DNA from: Candidatus Delongbacteria bacterium
GTDB taxonomy: Bacteria; CAIWAD01
DNA length: 64,000 nt
Reading direction: 5' to 3'
Assembly (NCBI GenBank): GCA_020634015.1
Contig: JACKCN010000002.1
Coordinates: 1-64,000, forward strand
The notes under the pieces were generated by a model, which had not been told where the DNA came from, made no database searches, and worked only from the letters and a program-made list of their open reading frames with translations. Of the stretch, positions 17,301 through 25,081 are shown piece by piece. Position 1 is the stretch's first letter, and every line of letters begins with the position of its first letter. The position numbers and the translations under genes were made by a program.

Positions 17301-18508
17301 GGGACCACTATCTGGACACGGTGATCCCGGGCCTGATGCAGCTGGACTGGAACTCGGAAGTGCGCCTGCGCGGACGGGTTCCCGGCGAGAACTTCGTGCT
17401 GGCCGGACCTTTCGAGCGCCCTGTCGTACGCGGAACCATTGATGTGCGCAACGCGCGCTTCACCTTTCCCTTCATCGTGAGCGAACGTGAGCCGACACCG
17501 ATCCTGCTGGCCACGGTGGGTTTTCTCAACACGATCGAGTGGGACCTGCAGGCCGTGCCCGGACGCAATTGCAACTACTACAAGGAAATCCAGGGCTTCG
17601 AGGACGTGACCTTCTTCGATTCCTTCCAGGGATATCTGGACCGGATCACGGTGGATGTGTATCTGGACCGCGATCGTGACCCCATGCTCTTCCGCGGCCA
17701 GATCGATGACGACAGCTTCCGCATCGAAGGCACCGTGACCAGTGGCCGCGGTGATATCAAGTACCTCTTCCTGAACTTCCAGGTCGACGAGCTGGGCATG
17801 GAGTTCGACAATACCAGCCTGCTGCCGATCGTCTGGGGTACTGCCGATTACTATGTCTACGATTCCGGGGTGAATGCACTGCCGGGCCAGCTGGACTTCG
17901 GGGCGAACTCGCGCACGTTCTTCCTGAAACTCGTGGTGGAAGACGAGTTCGGCAACCAGCTCGAGCGGGGGCGTTGGTCGGTGATCAGTCTGAAGCTGGA
18001 GGACGAGCAGGGGCGTGCGGTGGAGCAGTTCCTGCCCGAGCTGGGCATCGATCCGCTGGATCCATTGGGAAGTTTCCAGTCGGTGCTGCCCGGTGTGGTG
18101 GCCGGTTTCCTGCCCTTGCCGCTGACTCCCGTGGAAAGCCGTCTGCGCCGCGCCCTGGGGCTGGACCTGGTACGCATCTCGCTGCCCGTGCTGCAGAATA
18201 CCGCCGAAGACCTGCTGGGTACCCAGAAGGACTACCGGACCTCATACTGGAACTACCTCCAGGGCAGCAGGGTGACCGCCGGCAAGGAACTCAGCCCCAA
18301 GTACTTCCTCTCCTGGACCGGACAGCTGCAGTCCAGTTCGGGTCTTGAAGTGCGCCAGAACGTGAACCTGTACCAGCTGTATTCACTGGAGTATTCGGTG
18401 AACCGGGATCTGAGCCTGACCGGTGAGCTGGTCTTTGACCCGCTGAACGAGAACAGCGCCTTCAAGGGCGATCCGCGTCTCTTCCTGCGTTATCGCGTGG
18501 ACTATTGA
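14375..18508 (+). CDS. TamB-like (AsmA/DUF490) envelope lipid-transport or translocation protein
   Basis: A 1377-residue protein anchored by one N-terminal transmembrane helix (about residues 7-28). A long repetitive beta-rich region in the periplasm contains many 'GxLxLDxxxL' strands. The C-terminal 400 residues match the TamB/DUF490 pattern, with VRGTIDVRNARFTFPF, a FRIEGTVTSGRGDIKYL stretch and a terminal barrel-like FLRYRVDY. TamB/YhdP-type proteins form hydrophobic grooves bridging inner and outer membranes and are linked to phospholipid transport and to BamA-type TamA. No TamA is adjacent. Coupled to uppS by an ATGA overlap. The universal stress protein gene runs convergently 5 bp downstream. 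Confidence 0.85.
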   Translation: MKPRRWVLVSTLVLLLVGTLLTGAWYLLDMPERLRLQLLSGMERAGLRDANLEQVLPRLMGLELRGLTFASADTTVHVECQRVTVTVSPVRWMLNPRQTLSLINSIRLDKPRLFWRPGSGRSTDAGFSFELDSMVGEELRRLLPTVPRIRLTDGSLVLVGQGWNLALLDHLEGLVWHSEHHLEVLVESDVPRGSLAASDTPGAESRGLKLRVDLEPESLDGEFRLDVQQLRLGSQLLPGLDRHLTGELHARASLYGRLQAGVLDSLSGGGELDAPRLKVTGLDSLLDFRAEMELDRHEFRLLSAELQCAGQTLVGQGSVDREYHLDWTLHELQLAKLASILPAGIIQSDLSGKLNLALSLRGALKSPGLRAEMDGQLVLDGVTCDAFGVRVAGGLDSLVVSDLRASGPRGTIRGSGLVKPWLSSPRTVLELNLDLPLAQGTGAASLLRADQALELLAVLQLDSEGPRVHFTGTLGRDPVALHLIGQWRDQVLSCQFLDTSQNATGNLELSTSAGLPRLHLELAELLDPLRALLADSHPLPTHTGLSLTLDRQGSQWFLDLGLQSPTASGQISGQLATSGTGALAFDGMFDGQTRFNDPLEGSVSLRLEDQRLELDSLRLLNSLVLTGGLNLATRDYRLELDSGPLPLRTLMNLLPREEAAPEMGQVTLLLAGEGNLDDPGLRGAIDYSLQLPDSSLLRWWSPLEMSMHWIHAPGGQLRLGLTDLARTEIGFAPDLSTGAGQLWLDELELSSLLPRNPYKLSGQIMGQARLRLDHGKPRLMLAELDMARPSGIGLSFDRLSVRASQLPTPDEDGRPVIQLDSLVLRRDGIEPLTLRVEGQLPTEREAEMDLNATLSGNLFQLVARENTFIEAGQGRTDAQVRITGTPANPLVLDGNLTLSNGRLDLESVFTRVRDLNLDLRLVDGELEIRRCEFHSGKGSVRIRNRPGWVTESGEELQPWQIFGTNLGVLEVQMGDRDHYLDTVIPGLMQLDWNSEVRLRGRVPGENFVLAGPFERPVVRGTIDVRNARFTFPFIVSEREPTPILLATVGFLNTIEWDLQAVPGRNCNYYKEIQGFEDVTFFDSFQGYLDRITVDVYLDRDRDPMLFRGQIDDDSFRIEGTVTSGRGDIKYLFLNFQVDELGMEFDNTSLLPIVWGTADYYVYDSGVNALPGQLDFGANSRTFFLKLVVEDEFGNQLERGRWSVISLKLEDEQGRAVEQFLPELGIDPLDPLGSFQSVLPGVVAGFLPLPLTPVESRLRRALGLDLVRISLPVLQNTAEDLLGTQKDYRTSYWNYLQGSRVTAGKELSPKYFLSWTGQLQSSSGLEVRQNVNLYQLYSLEYSVNRDLSLTGELVFDPLNENSAFKGDPRLFLRYRVDY

Positions 18509-18513
18509 AACCC

Positions 18514-18930
18514 TCAGGTGCTGTGAACCACCAGGACATCGCAGGGCACCGAATTGATGATGCGTTCGTCGATGGAATCGGTAAGCCAGCGCGTCATCAG
18601 GTTCTGGTGTTCATGTCCGATGATCAGCAGATCGGTGCCTGTGCAGGACTCGCGAATGGTCTCGATCAGGTCATCGGTGGCGACCACCTCCACCTCGATG
18701 GGCACTCCACCGGTGTTGTAGGGCTGAATCAGCTCCTGGATCTCCTCCCGCGAGTAGCGATGGTCGTAGGTGACCCGGCCATAGAGTCCCACCGCACCCG
18801 CATCACTCTCGTTGATGTGCAGGAAGCGCAGGCTTGCCTTCTGTTCGCTGGCCAGTTCACAGGCTCGTTGCACCAGCTTGACATCGGTTTCGGCGTGACC
18901 GAACAGGGCCAGGATCTTGTGGAATGCCAT
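18514..18930 (-). CDS. Universal stress protein family
   Basis: A 138-residue UspA-fold cytosolic protein (FHKILALFGHAETDVKLVQRA at the start; CDVLVVHST at the end). The usual ATP-binding signature G-x2-G-x9-G-S/T is not present: the matching segment reads IGHEHQNLMTRWLTDSIDE. It therefore probably belongs to the non-nucleotide-binding UspA type. The start at 18930 has GGAGAATCC just upstream; the longer frame to 19149 runs across the ferritin promoter region and is rejected. Divergent from ferritin, with 217 bp between them, suggesting shared stress control. Confidence 0.88.
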   Translation of the reverse strand: MAFHKILALFGHAETDVKLVQRACELASEQKASLRFLHINESDAGAVGLYGRVTYDHRYSREEIQELIQPYNTGGVPIEVEVVATDDLIETIRESCTGTDLLIIGHEHQNLMTRWLTDSIDERIINSVPCDVLVVHST

Positions 18931-19147
18931 TGGATTCTCCTTTGGAAGTGGCCGGCGGTGGCAGGGCTGCAATGTGCTCAATCCGGCGGGCCGAATGAAG
19001 TGTATCGGCTTTCCTGCGGGAAAAACCAACCCATACCCGGCATTCCTTACTTCTGGCGGGCGGGCATCGGTCTTCAGCTTGCGGGCGCAGGAGTGATTTG
19101 CAAGGTTGCGCGCTGGAGTCACCAAGAGCCTGCGGGCAGGAGTCATC

Positions 19148-19669
19148 ATGCTGAGTGAAAAATTGGGTCAGATGCTGAATCAGCAGATCAACATGGAGTT
19201 CTATTCCTCCAACCTGTATCTGCAGATGAGCGCCTGGTGCCAGAGCAAGGGACTGGAAGGCTGTGCCGCATTCCTGCGTCGCCATGCGGGCGAGGAAATG
19301 ATGCACATGCAGAAGATGTTCGACTTCGTGAACGAGTCGGGCCGGATGGCCCTGGTGGGTGCCATTGAAGCGCCCACGGCCACTTTCGAAAGCCCGGCGG
19401 CCCTGTTTCAGGCGGCCTTCGAGCACGAGCAGCAGGTCACGGCCAGCATTGGCCAACTGGTCGAAGCCAGCATGGCCGAGCGTGATTTCTCGACCCTGAA
19501 CTTCCTGCAGTGGTTCGTGAGCGAGCAGCACGAGGAAGAGGCTCTCTACCGCAACATTCTGGACAAGTTCGAGCTGATCGGAACCAGTGGGCAGGGGCTG
19601 TTCTTCATCGATCGCGAAATCGCCCAGCTGGCCGTCGGTGCCGGCGACCCCGGGACCCCCGCCACCTGA
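19148..19669 (+). CDS. ftnA: Bacterial non-heme ferritin
   Basis: Iron-storage protein of 173 residues forming a 24-subunit shell with ferroxidase centres. The four-helix bundle shows the iron ligands expected in INMEFYSSNLYLQMSAWC, HAGEEMMHMQKM (ExxH) and later HEEEALYRNIL. No haem-ligand methionine typical of bacterioferritin is seen in the expected context. The start at 19148 follows AGGAG at 19138-19142. Monocistronic, with a downstream hairpin. The symbol ftnA reflects family membership, not proven orthology. Confidence 0.92.
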   Translation: MLSEKLGQMLNQQINMEFYSSNLYLQMSAWCQSKGLEGCAAFLRRHAGEEMMHMQKMFDFVNESGRMALVGAIEAPTATFESPAALFQAAFEHEQQVTASIGQLVEASMAERDFSTLNFLQWFVSEQHEEEALYRNILDKFELIGTSGQGLFFIDREIAQLAVGAGDPGTPAT

Positions 19670-19704
19670 GCTTTGGCACACACTGAGTCACCGACTTTCC
19701 ACGC

Positions 19705-19727
19705 AACGGCGCACATGGTGCGCCGTT
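19705..19727 (+). terminator. Hairpin after ferritin gene
   Basis: Perfect 10-bp stem AACGGCGCAC (19705-19714) / GTGCGCCGTT (19718-19727) with a 3-nt loop. No T run follows. Confidence 0.55.
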
Positions 19728-19772
19728 GCCGCTCCGGGCGCGCGCTGAGACGGGACCCGTGACGAAAACGAA

Positions 19773-19798
19773 GAAGGGCGCCCCGCGGGGCGCCCTTC
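19773..19798 (-). terminator. Terminator of the C25-type gene
   Basis: Perfect palindrome GAAGGGCGCCCC (19773-19784) / GGGGCGCCCTTC (19787-19798), 25 bp beyond the stop of the minus-strand giant gene. Read on the minus strand it is followed by TTCGTTTTCG. It probably also stops plus-strand read-through. Confidence 0.75.
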
Positions 19799-19822
19799 CG
19801 TGCTTGCGATCACAGGAGCGTG

Positions 19823-22800
19823 TTACTTGACCAGCATCAGCTTCTGGCGGTCGGTCACGCTGCCGGCCTTCATCTCCAGCAGATACATTCCGCTGGGCAG
19901 ATGGGAGGCATCCCAGTCGAGACTGTGGCTGCCGGCTTCCAGCGGGCTGTCCAGCAGAGTATCCACACGCTGTCCCAGCATGTTGAACACCACCAGCTGA
20001 ACGCGTCCACTCTGGGCCAGGTCCAGGCTGATCCGGGTGGTCGGGTTGAAGGGGTTGGGGTAGTTGCCCGCCAGACGGGTGGTCAGGGGCAGGGTGGGAT
20101 TCTCATCCACATCCACACCGTCCACGATCATCTGCAGGGGCACCACGACTTCGGACGCATCCGGGTCGTTGGTGGCGATGTGCAGGCTGGCGTTGTACTC
20201 ACCTGCGGGCAGTTCGTAACCGGCGGTGCTGCTGAAGGCGACGGGAATCATCACACTGGAGCCACCCACGACCACGCCGCTCTCGGATCCGAGCACGGCC
20301 CAGGCCGGCGGACTGATGCGCACGGCGTAGGGCGTTTCGATGACCTGGTTGTGGAACACGCCAATACCGGTATCACCGTCGGCGCCCTGCAGACCCGCGG
20401 TGCCACTGTGACCACTGCCCACCGACTGGTACTGCAGGGTGATGTCACCATTGGCCCGCAGAATGGCCTGGAAGGTGAAGGGACCACCGTTGGCGCCCGG
20501 GTTGTAGTGGGGCACGCCGGTCCAGCTGACCACCAGGCTGTCCTGGTTGTTGGTGTACCAGCTGCAGTAACCTTCGGTATCATCCACGGGGCGCAGGTCG
20601 TCCCACCAGACCAGCACGGAGTTTTCGGGAGCCAGCGAGGTCGGCAGCTCCTGGTTGCTCCAGGCACCGGACCAGGAGGAGAAGCTCAGGAACCCGTTGG
20701 GGCTGATCCGGACACGATCGTAGGGTGTGCCGTACAGATAGAAGTCGAAGCCCAGATCGAACCAGCCCGCGGTGCTGTCGTTGTGGGCGAAGGTCACGGG
20801 CGTGGCGTCCGCTTCATCGACCCAGTTGAATTCAGGACCCAGATCTTCGTTGCTGTCCAGCCATTCATACCCATAGGAATCGGGGCCACCGCTGTCGCGT
20901 GCGTCAAAGGTCAGCCACAGATCGTAGAGCATGGTGACTTCACCCACGTTGCCGATTTCGTAATCAGCCGTGGTGCTTTCGCCCTGGACCAGATTCACCG
21001 TGAGACCGGCGGGGTCGAAATTCAGCGAAGGCGGAGTCAACACACCGTTGATGGTGGTGGTGAAGAGCACGGCGGTACCCGCTCCGATGCTGTGCATGGT
21101 CGGGTTCAGGATGTTGTAGTGCTTGAGTGTCATGCCCTGGAAGGAGGTGTGATCCTTCATGCCCACGGTGCAATAGGGGAAGTCCGTGCCTGCGCTCTGG
21201 TTGTCATTCCAGACCTGGTACTGGAACATGAATTCGCCATCGCCGGTGCCCGTGGGATAGAAATTGGGGTCGTAGAGAATCACCTGGAAGGTATTGGGGC
21301 CGCCACTCTGGTTGGCGTTCACGTTGTACCACTCCACCACCCAGCGGTGGGCGGGGGCGTCGAACCAGGTGTAGACATTGCCCGAGCCGGTGGTCAGGTG
21401 GTCGTCCCACATGGGGGCGATCATCGCATCGGGACCCTGGCCGCTGGGCAGGTAATGGTTGCGGAAGTCGGTCTCGTAGAGCGTGCCCATGTCGGCGAAG
21501 GCCAGGAACCCGTTGGAGCTGATGTAGGCCTGCGTGTAGTACTCACCATAATAGGTGAAGCCGAAGGGCATGGTCACGCGCACCATGTCATCCTGCTCGT
21601 CGCCTTCGTCGCTGAGGGGAACCAAGGTGCCGGGGCCACCGGCCACGGGCGAGATTTCCACCCAGTTGAAGGTGGGCGCCTGGGCGTAGGTGTTGTCTTC
21701 ATCCTCGTAGGCCCAGTAGCCATACTCGTCGGGACCGGTGGGGTCGTTCTGGCCCGGGTTGCCCACGGGAACCAGCAGATCCACTCGCTGCATCACCACG
21801 GTGTTGGCCGCGATCTCAAGGTGCAGGGGCAGGTTCATGCCCACCAGGGCGTCCTGGGTGATGTCCACGTTGAAACTGAAGGTGCCGCTGGCCGACGGGG
21901 CGATGTCGGATCCGGTCTGGGCACCGCTGGTGACCACCACGAAGTCTTCGGCATCGGAAACCAGAGTCACCGTGGGGGCTTCGGCAGCCATCGAGCCACT
22001 GTTCTGCAGCACGACCTGCAGGCTGCGGCTGCTGGCGGGCAGCCAGACGCCCATGGGGTAGGTCTGGGCGGTGGGCAGGATGCTGGGGCCGGCCACCGTG
22101 ACACGGGCCAGGAAATCGGCCGAGCCTTCGTTGCTGCTCAGGTGAATGATCACGGGGATCGTGTCACCGTCCATCAGATCGGCCGCGGGGCTGATGGTGC
22201 CCCCGGTGACCGCGGCACTGGTATTGCCGGCAGGCAGGTCGGCGGAGGTGAGATCGGTGCCGGTGATGCTGCCGTACATCGGATCCATTTCCAGATCCAT
22301 GCTGATGCCGGTCAGGGCGCCGGAGCCGGCGTTGCTGAAGGTGAATTCGAAGGGCTGGGCCACCACACCGGGCAGGGCTTCACCGCCGTTGACGTTCCAG
22401 GTGGCAAGGGTGGGATCGACGCTCTGCGGACCCACGGTCACCACTTGCTGCACCGGGCGCGCGCGATGGTGGCTCACGGTCAGGGTCATCGGACCGTCGC
22501 TGACACCGTCCAGATCCAGCCAGACGTGTCCGTTCTCGTCGCTCATGGTCACGGACTGATAGTCGCCCGCACCGCCGGCCTGCCAGGCCGCCACGATGAT
22601 GCCTTCGGCGGGCTCGCCATCGATGCTGACGTCGAACTCGAGGAAGCCGGCGCCATCACTGATCGAGCTGGGCACGGTGAACTCCAGTTCGTTCAGCAGG
22701 CCGCCCCACATGCGCATGCCCGGATCGCCCATCAGGTTGCCCCAGTTGGCGAAGTTCACCGCCTGCTGGTCGCCCGCGGGCAGGGTCATGTACAGTTCGT

Positions 22801-24397
22801 ACTTGGAATGCACCAGGCAGCTGCCCACTTCGGGGACATCGCCCTGAAGGAAGGCATGATAGAAGCCCACGGCCATCACGTTGTTGTAACGGGTATGCGT
22901 CGAGGCGGTGGCGTAACCCATGCAGGCCACGGCGGCACCGGGGGTGGTGGCATTGCCGCCACGGAAGAAGTTCTCGGTGAGGTCGTCACCGCCCACGAAG
23001 TCGCCCGTGGAGCAGGTGAAGATGGTGGCCACCGGAGTCCGGGGACCCTGGGTCAGCGCTTCGATGGTGGATCCGCTGAGACCTTCCATGCCGATCCAGC
23101 CGCGATAGTTGTAGAAGCTCATGCCGGCGTTGAACAGTCCGGGCACCGGGGTGGAGCTGCTGCACCAGAGGGTGTCGATGTCGTTGTAACCGCGGATGGA
23201 CACCAGTCCGGACGCGATGTTGCGTGATACCTGACGCATGGACAGGTAACAGGCGCTGCTGCCCACCACCAGGCCGGCGTGCTGCAGCCAGGACGGGTTG
23301 GTCACGTAGGGGTTCTGCTCGTAGGTCAGAATCTTGTTGCAGACCGTGGTCAGCTGGGTGGCATTGTCCACGGACAGGCGGCCCACGGCCACATCACCCA
23401 GGATGTCGGTGCCTTCGATGCGGGTGTAGTAGTTGTCGTAACCACTGGTGCCGTCGGCGGCCACCGCATAGGAACCGTCGGTATCTCCCACGAGCATCAC
23501 GAACTTGACCGGCTCGTCGCTGTTGTACTCGGTCGTGATGCGGTTCTTGATCGAGACCGCGTTCGAGAGAATGCCGGACGAGGATTCGATGACCACCGTG
23601 TGACCACGCTGGCGCTTCCACTGCAGGAGGTCCAGCAGACGCTGGTTGGTGAGAGCCGCGGTGGGCGCGAAGACCAGGTACTTGCCCGGCATCTTGCCCG
23701 GATCACTCCAGACAGCGTCGAGGGTGCTGTCTGACTGACGCGGGTTGACGATCGCATTGGCCAGCTCGGCTTCCAGCACCCTGGCGGAAGCGGGCAGCTG
23801 CCATTCGCGCTGGTTGACGGGGTTGACCCCGTCGAAGGTCACATCCAGTTCCATCGAGGTCCAGACCCGGGTCTCACCCGTGAAGGCGTTGACCTGCACG
23901 GGGAAAACGCTGAGTTTGGCCACGCGGTGGTTGCGCACCAGAGCGGGTTCGTCCAGCAGCACGTTGTAGGACGGGTACCAGGCATCCTCACCGTAAAGAG
24001 CCTGATCCTGGAGCCAGGGCTGGGGGACTTCGGCCTCGTTGTGCAACTGGTCCTGCACGGGCATGGGCAGGACGTTGCCGATCACGTGACTTTCGCCTCC
24101 GACCACGCGCACCTGGACGTCCGAATGGTCGGGCAGTTCCAGCAGGCGATGGATGGCGGGCAGGTCGGGGCGCCCCGGTTCACCGATCAGACCCGCGTCT
24201 TCCATGGTGATGAGGGTGTAGACCTGCCCATTGACCGGAATCGTCTCCAGATCCGCCGGGGCGAACTGGATACTGAGGTGAAGCGGATCACCCACTCCGG
24301 AGCCCTCACTCCGGACCTGCAGGTCCAGGGCGGTGCGGGCGGCGCAGAGGGAGACAGCGCCGGCAAGCAGAAAGCAAGCCGCAAGAGCTCGACGCAT
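19823..24397 (-). CDS. Secreted C25 (gingipain)-like protein with C-terminal sorting module
   Basis: A 1524-residue protein: signal peptide (MRRALAACFLLAGAVSLCAA), propeptide-like region (about 21-235), C25-peptidase-like fold (about 239-546), Ig-like domains, two 'GPD-YGY' modules (about 890-1090 and 1175-1380) and a C-terminal NYPNPFNPTTRISL sorting domain ending KLMLVK. In the peptidase domain the cysteine is present (Cys462 in IFTCSTGDF). The segment that should carry the catalytic histidine reads NYRGWIGMEG (about 430-439) with no His, so activity is doubtful. The start at 24397 has AAGGAG in place. Probably exported by a type IX-like route and attached to or released from the surface. 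Divergent from a second C25 gene. Confidence 0.85.
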   Translation of the reverse strand: MRRALAACFLLAGAVSLCAARTALDLQVRSEGSGVGDPLHLSIQFAPADLETIPVNGQVYTLITMEDAGLIGEPGRPDLPAIHRLLELPDHSDVQVRVVGGESHVIGNVLPMPVQDQLHNEAEVPQPWLQDQALYGEDAWYPSYNVLLDEPALVRNHRVAKLSVFPVQVNAFTGETRVWTSMELDVTFDGVNPVNQREWQLPASARVLEAELANAIVNPRQSDSTLDAVWSDPGKMPGKYLVFAPTAALTNQRLLDLLQWKRQRGHTVVIESSSGILSNAVSIKNRITTEYNSDEPVKFVMLVGDTDGSYAVAADGTSGYDNYYTRIEGTDILGDVAVGRLSVDNATQLTTVCNKILTYEQNPYVTNPSWLQHAGLVVGSSACYLSMRQVSRNIASGLVSIRGYNDIDTLWCSSSTPVPGLFNAGMSFYNYRGWIGMEGLSGSTIEALTQGPRTPVATIFTCSTGDFVGGDDLTENFFRGGNATTPGAAVACMGYATASTHTRYNNVMAVGFYHAFLQGDVPEVGSCLVHSKYELYMTLPAGDQQAVNFANWGNLMGDPGMRMWGGLLNELEFTVPSSISDGAGFLEFDVSIDGEPAEGIIVAAWQAGGAGDYQSVTMSDENGHVWLDLDGVSDGPMTLTVSHHRARPVQQVVTVGPQSVDPTLATWNVNGGEALPGVVAQPFEFTFSNAGSGALTGISMDLEMDPMYGSITGTDLTSADLPAGNTSAAVTGGTISPAADLMDGDTIPVIIHLSSNEGSADFLARVTVAGPSILPTAQTYPMGVWLPASSRSLQVVLQNSGSMAAEAPTVTLVSDAEDFVVVTSGAQTGSDIAPSASGTFSFNVDITQDALVGMNLPLHLEIAANTVVMQRVDLLVPVGNPGQNDPTGPDEYGYWAYEDEDNTYAQAPTFNWVEISPVAGGPGTLVPLSDEGDEQDDMVRVTMPFGFTYYGEYYTQAYISSNGFLAFADMGTLYETDFRNHYLPSGQGPDAMIAPMWDDHLTTGSGNVYTWFDAPAHRWVVEWYNVNANQSGGPNTFQVILYDPNFYPTGTGDGEFMFQYQVWNDNQSAGTDFPYCTVGMKDHTSFQGMTLKHYNILNPTMHSIGAGTAVLFTTTINGVLTPPSLNFDPAGLTVNLVQGESTTADYEIGNVGEVTMLYDLWLTFDARDSGGPDSYGYEWLDSNEDLGPEFNWVDEADATPVTFAHNDSTAGWFDLGFDFYLYGTPYDRVRISPNGFLSFSSWSGAWSNQELPTSLAPENSVLVWWDDLRPVDDTEGYCSWYTNNQDSLVVSWTGVPHYNPGANGGPFTFQAILRANGDITLQYQSVGSGHSGTAGLQGADGDTGIGVFHNQVIETPYAVRISPPAWAVLGSESGVVVGGSSVMIPVAFSSTAGYELPAGEYNASLHIATNDPDASEVVVPLQMIVDGVDVDENPTLPLTTRLAGNYPNPFNPTTRISLDLAQSGRVQLVVFNMLGQRVDTLLDSPLEAGSHSLDWDASHLPSGMYLLEMKAGSVTDRQKLMLVK

Positions 24398-25081
24398 GGA
24401 GTACTCCTTGTTTATGACCGAAAGCTTGAGAGCGTTGCGAGCCGTGCCGGCGGGAAGGAGGGCCGGCAAACGGTCCGGGTTTCCCCGTTCCAGTTGAACC
24501 AGCCCGACAAAATGGAATTATCCTCAGCCAATGCAAGGCAATTCTCCAGCGTGAAAAAACACTGTCATGGCATGGCTGTGAATGGGATCCGAATCCTGGG
24601 GCCCGACAACAAGATCTGCGGCACCTGACGAGGATCCGGAGCTCCCCGCGCGAGGATTTCACTTTGCAAGAATAGTGCCGGGAGGGATTTCTTTCGCAAG
24701 TCTTTTTCCCTTGGCGGGCGGGCGGCGAATCGCCTCCTTTTTCGCGGCTCCCCAAAGCCGGAACCCAGGAATCCGCCGGGCGTGAGAACGCTGACGCCCG
24801 CAAGGAACTTGATCCGGCACTGTCGAAGCCCCCCCGCATGTTCGCGCTGCTTAACAAATTGTAAGCCTTTGTCCTGCCGCACGTCCACGACCGAACTGGA
24901 TCCCGGAACGGATGTCCCGCGGAGGGGCCTTTGTGCCGCTGTTCAGCATGCAGGGAACGTCCTGGATCTGGGGGCCGTAAACCGGAACGGAAGTTGCATT
25001 CGACCCCGGTCTGATTGTCGCCTGCTGCAGGAGCATTCAGCCCCCACCGCGCTTGACACAGCTTGATCGAAAGGAACTGGA
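24398..25081. other. 684-bp divergent intergenic region
   Basis: Lies between the two divergent C25-type genes and presumably holds both promoters. It contains a palindromic GCCGGC pair around 24450-24470 and an isolated TTGACA at about 25053-25058, too close to the 25082 start to serve as an ordinary -35 box. No convincing sigma-70 promoter, RNA gene or ORF with coding character was found. Confidence 0.4.

Noticed and set aside
19820..23227. 1135-residue plus-strand open frame opposite the C25-type gene
   Set aside because: It is the antisense shadow of a GC-rich gene: His/Gly/Val-rich, no ribosome-binding site, and no protein-family features.
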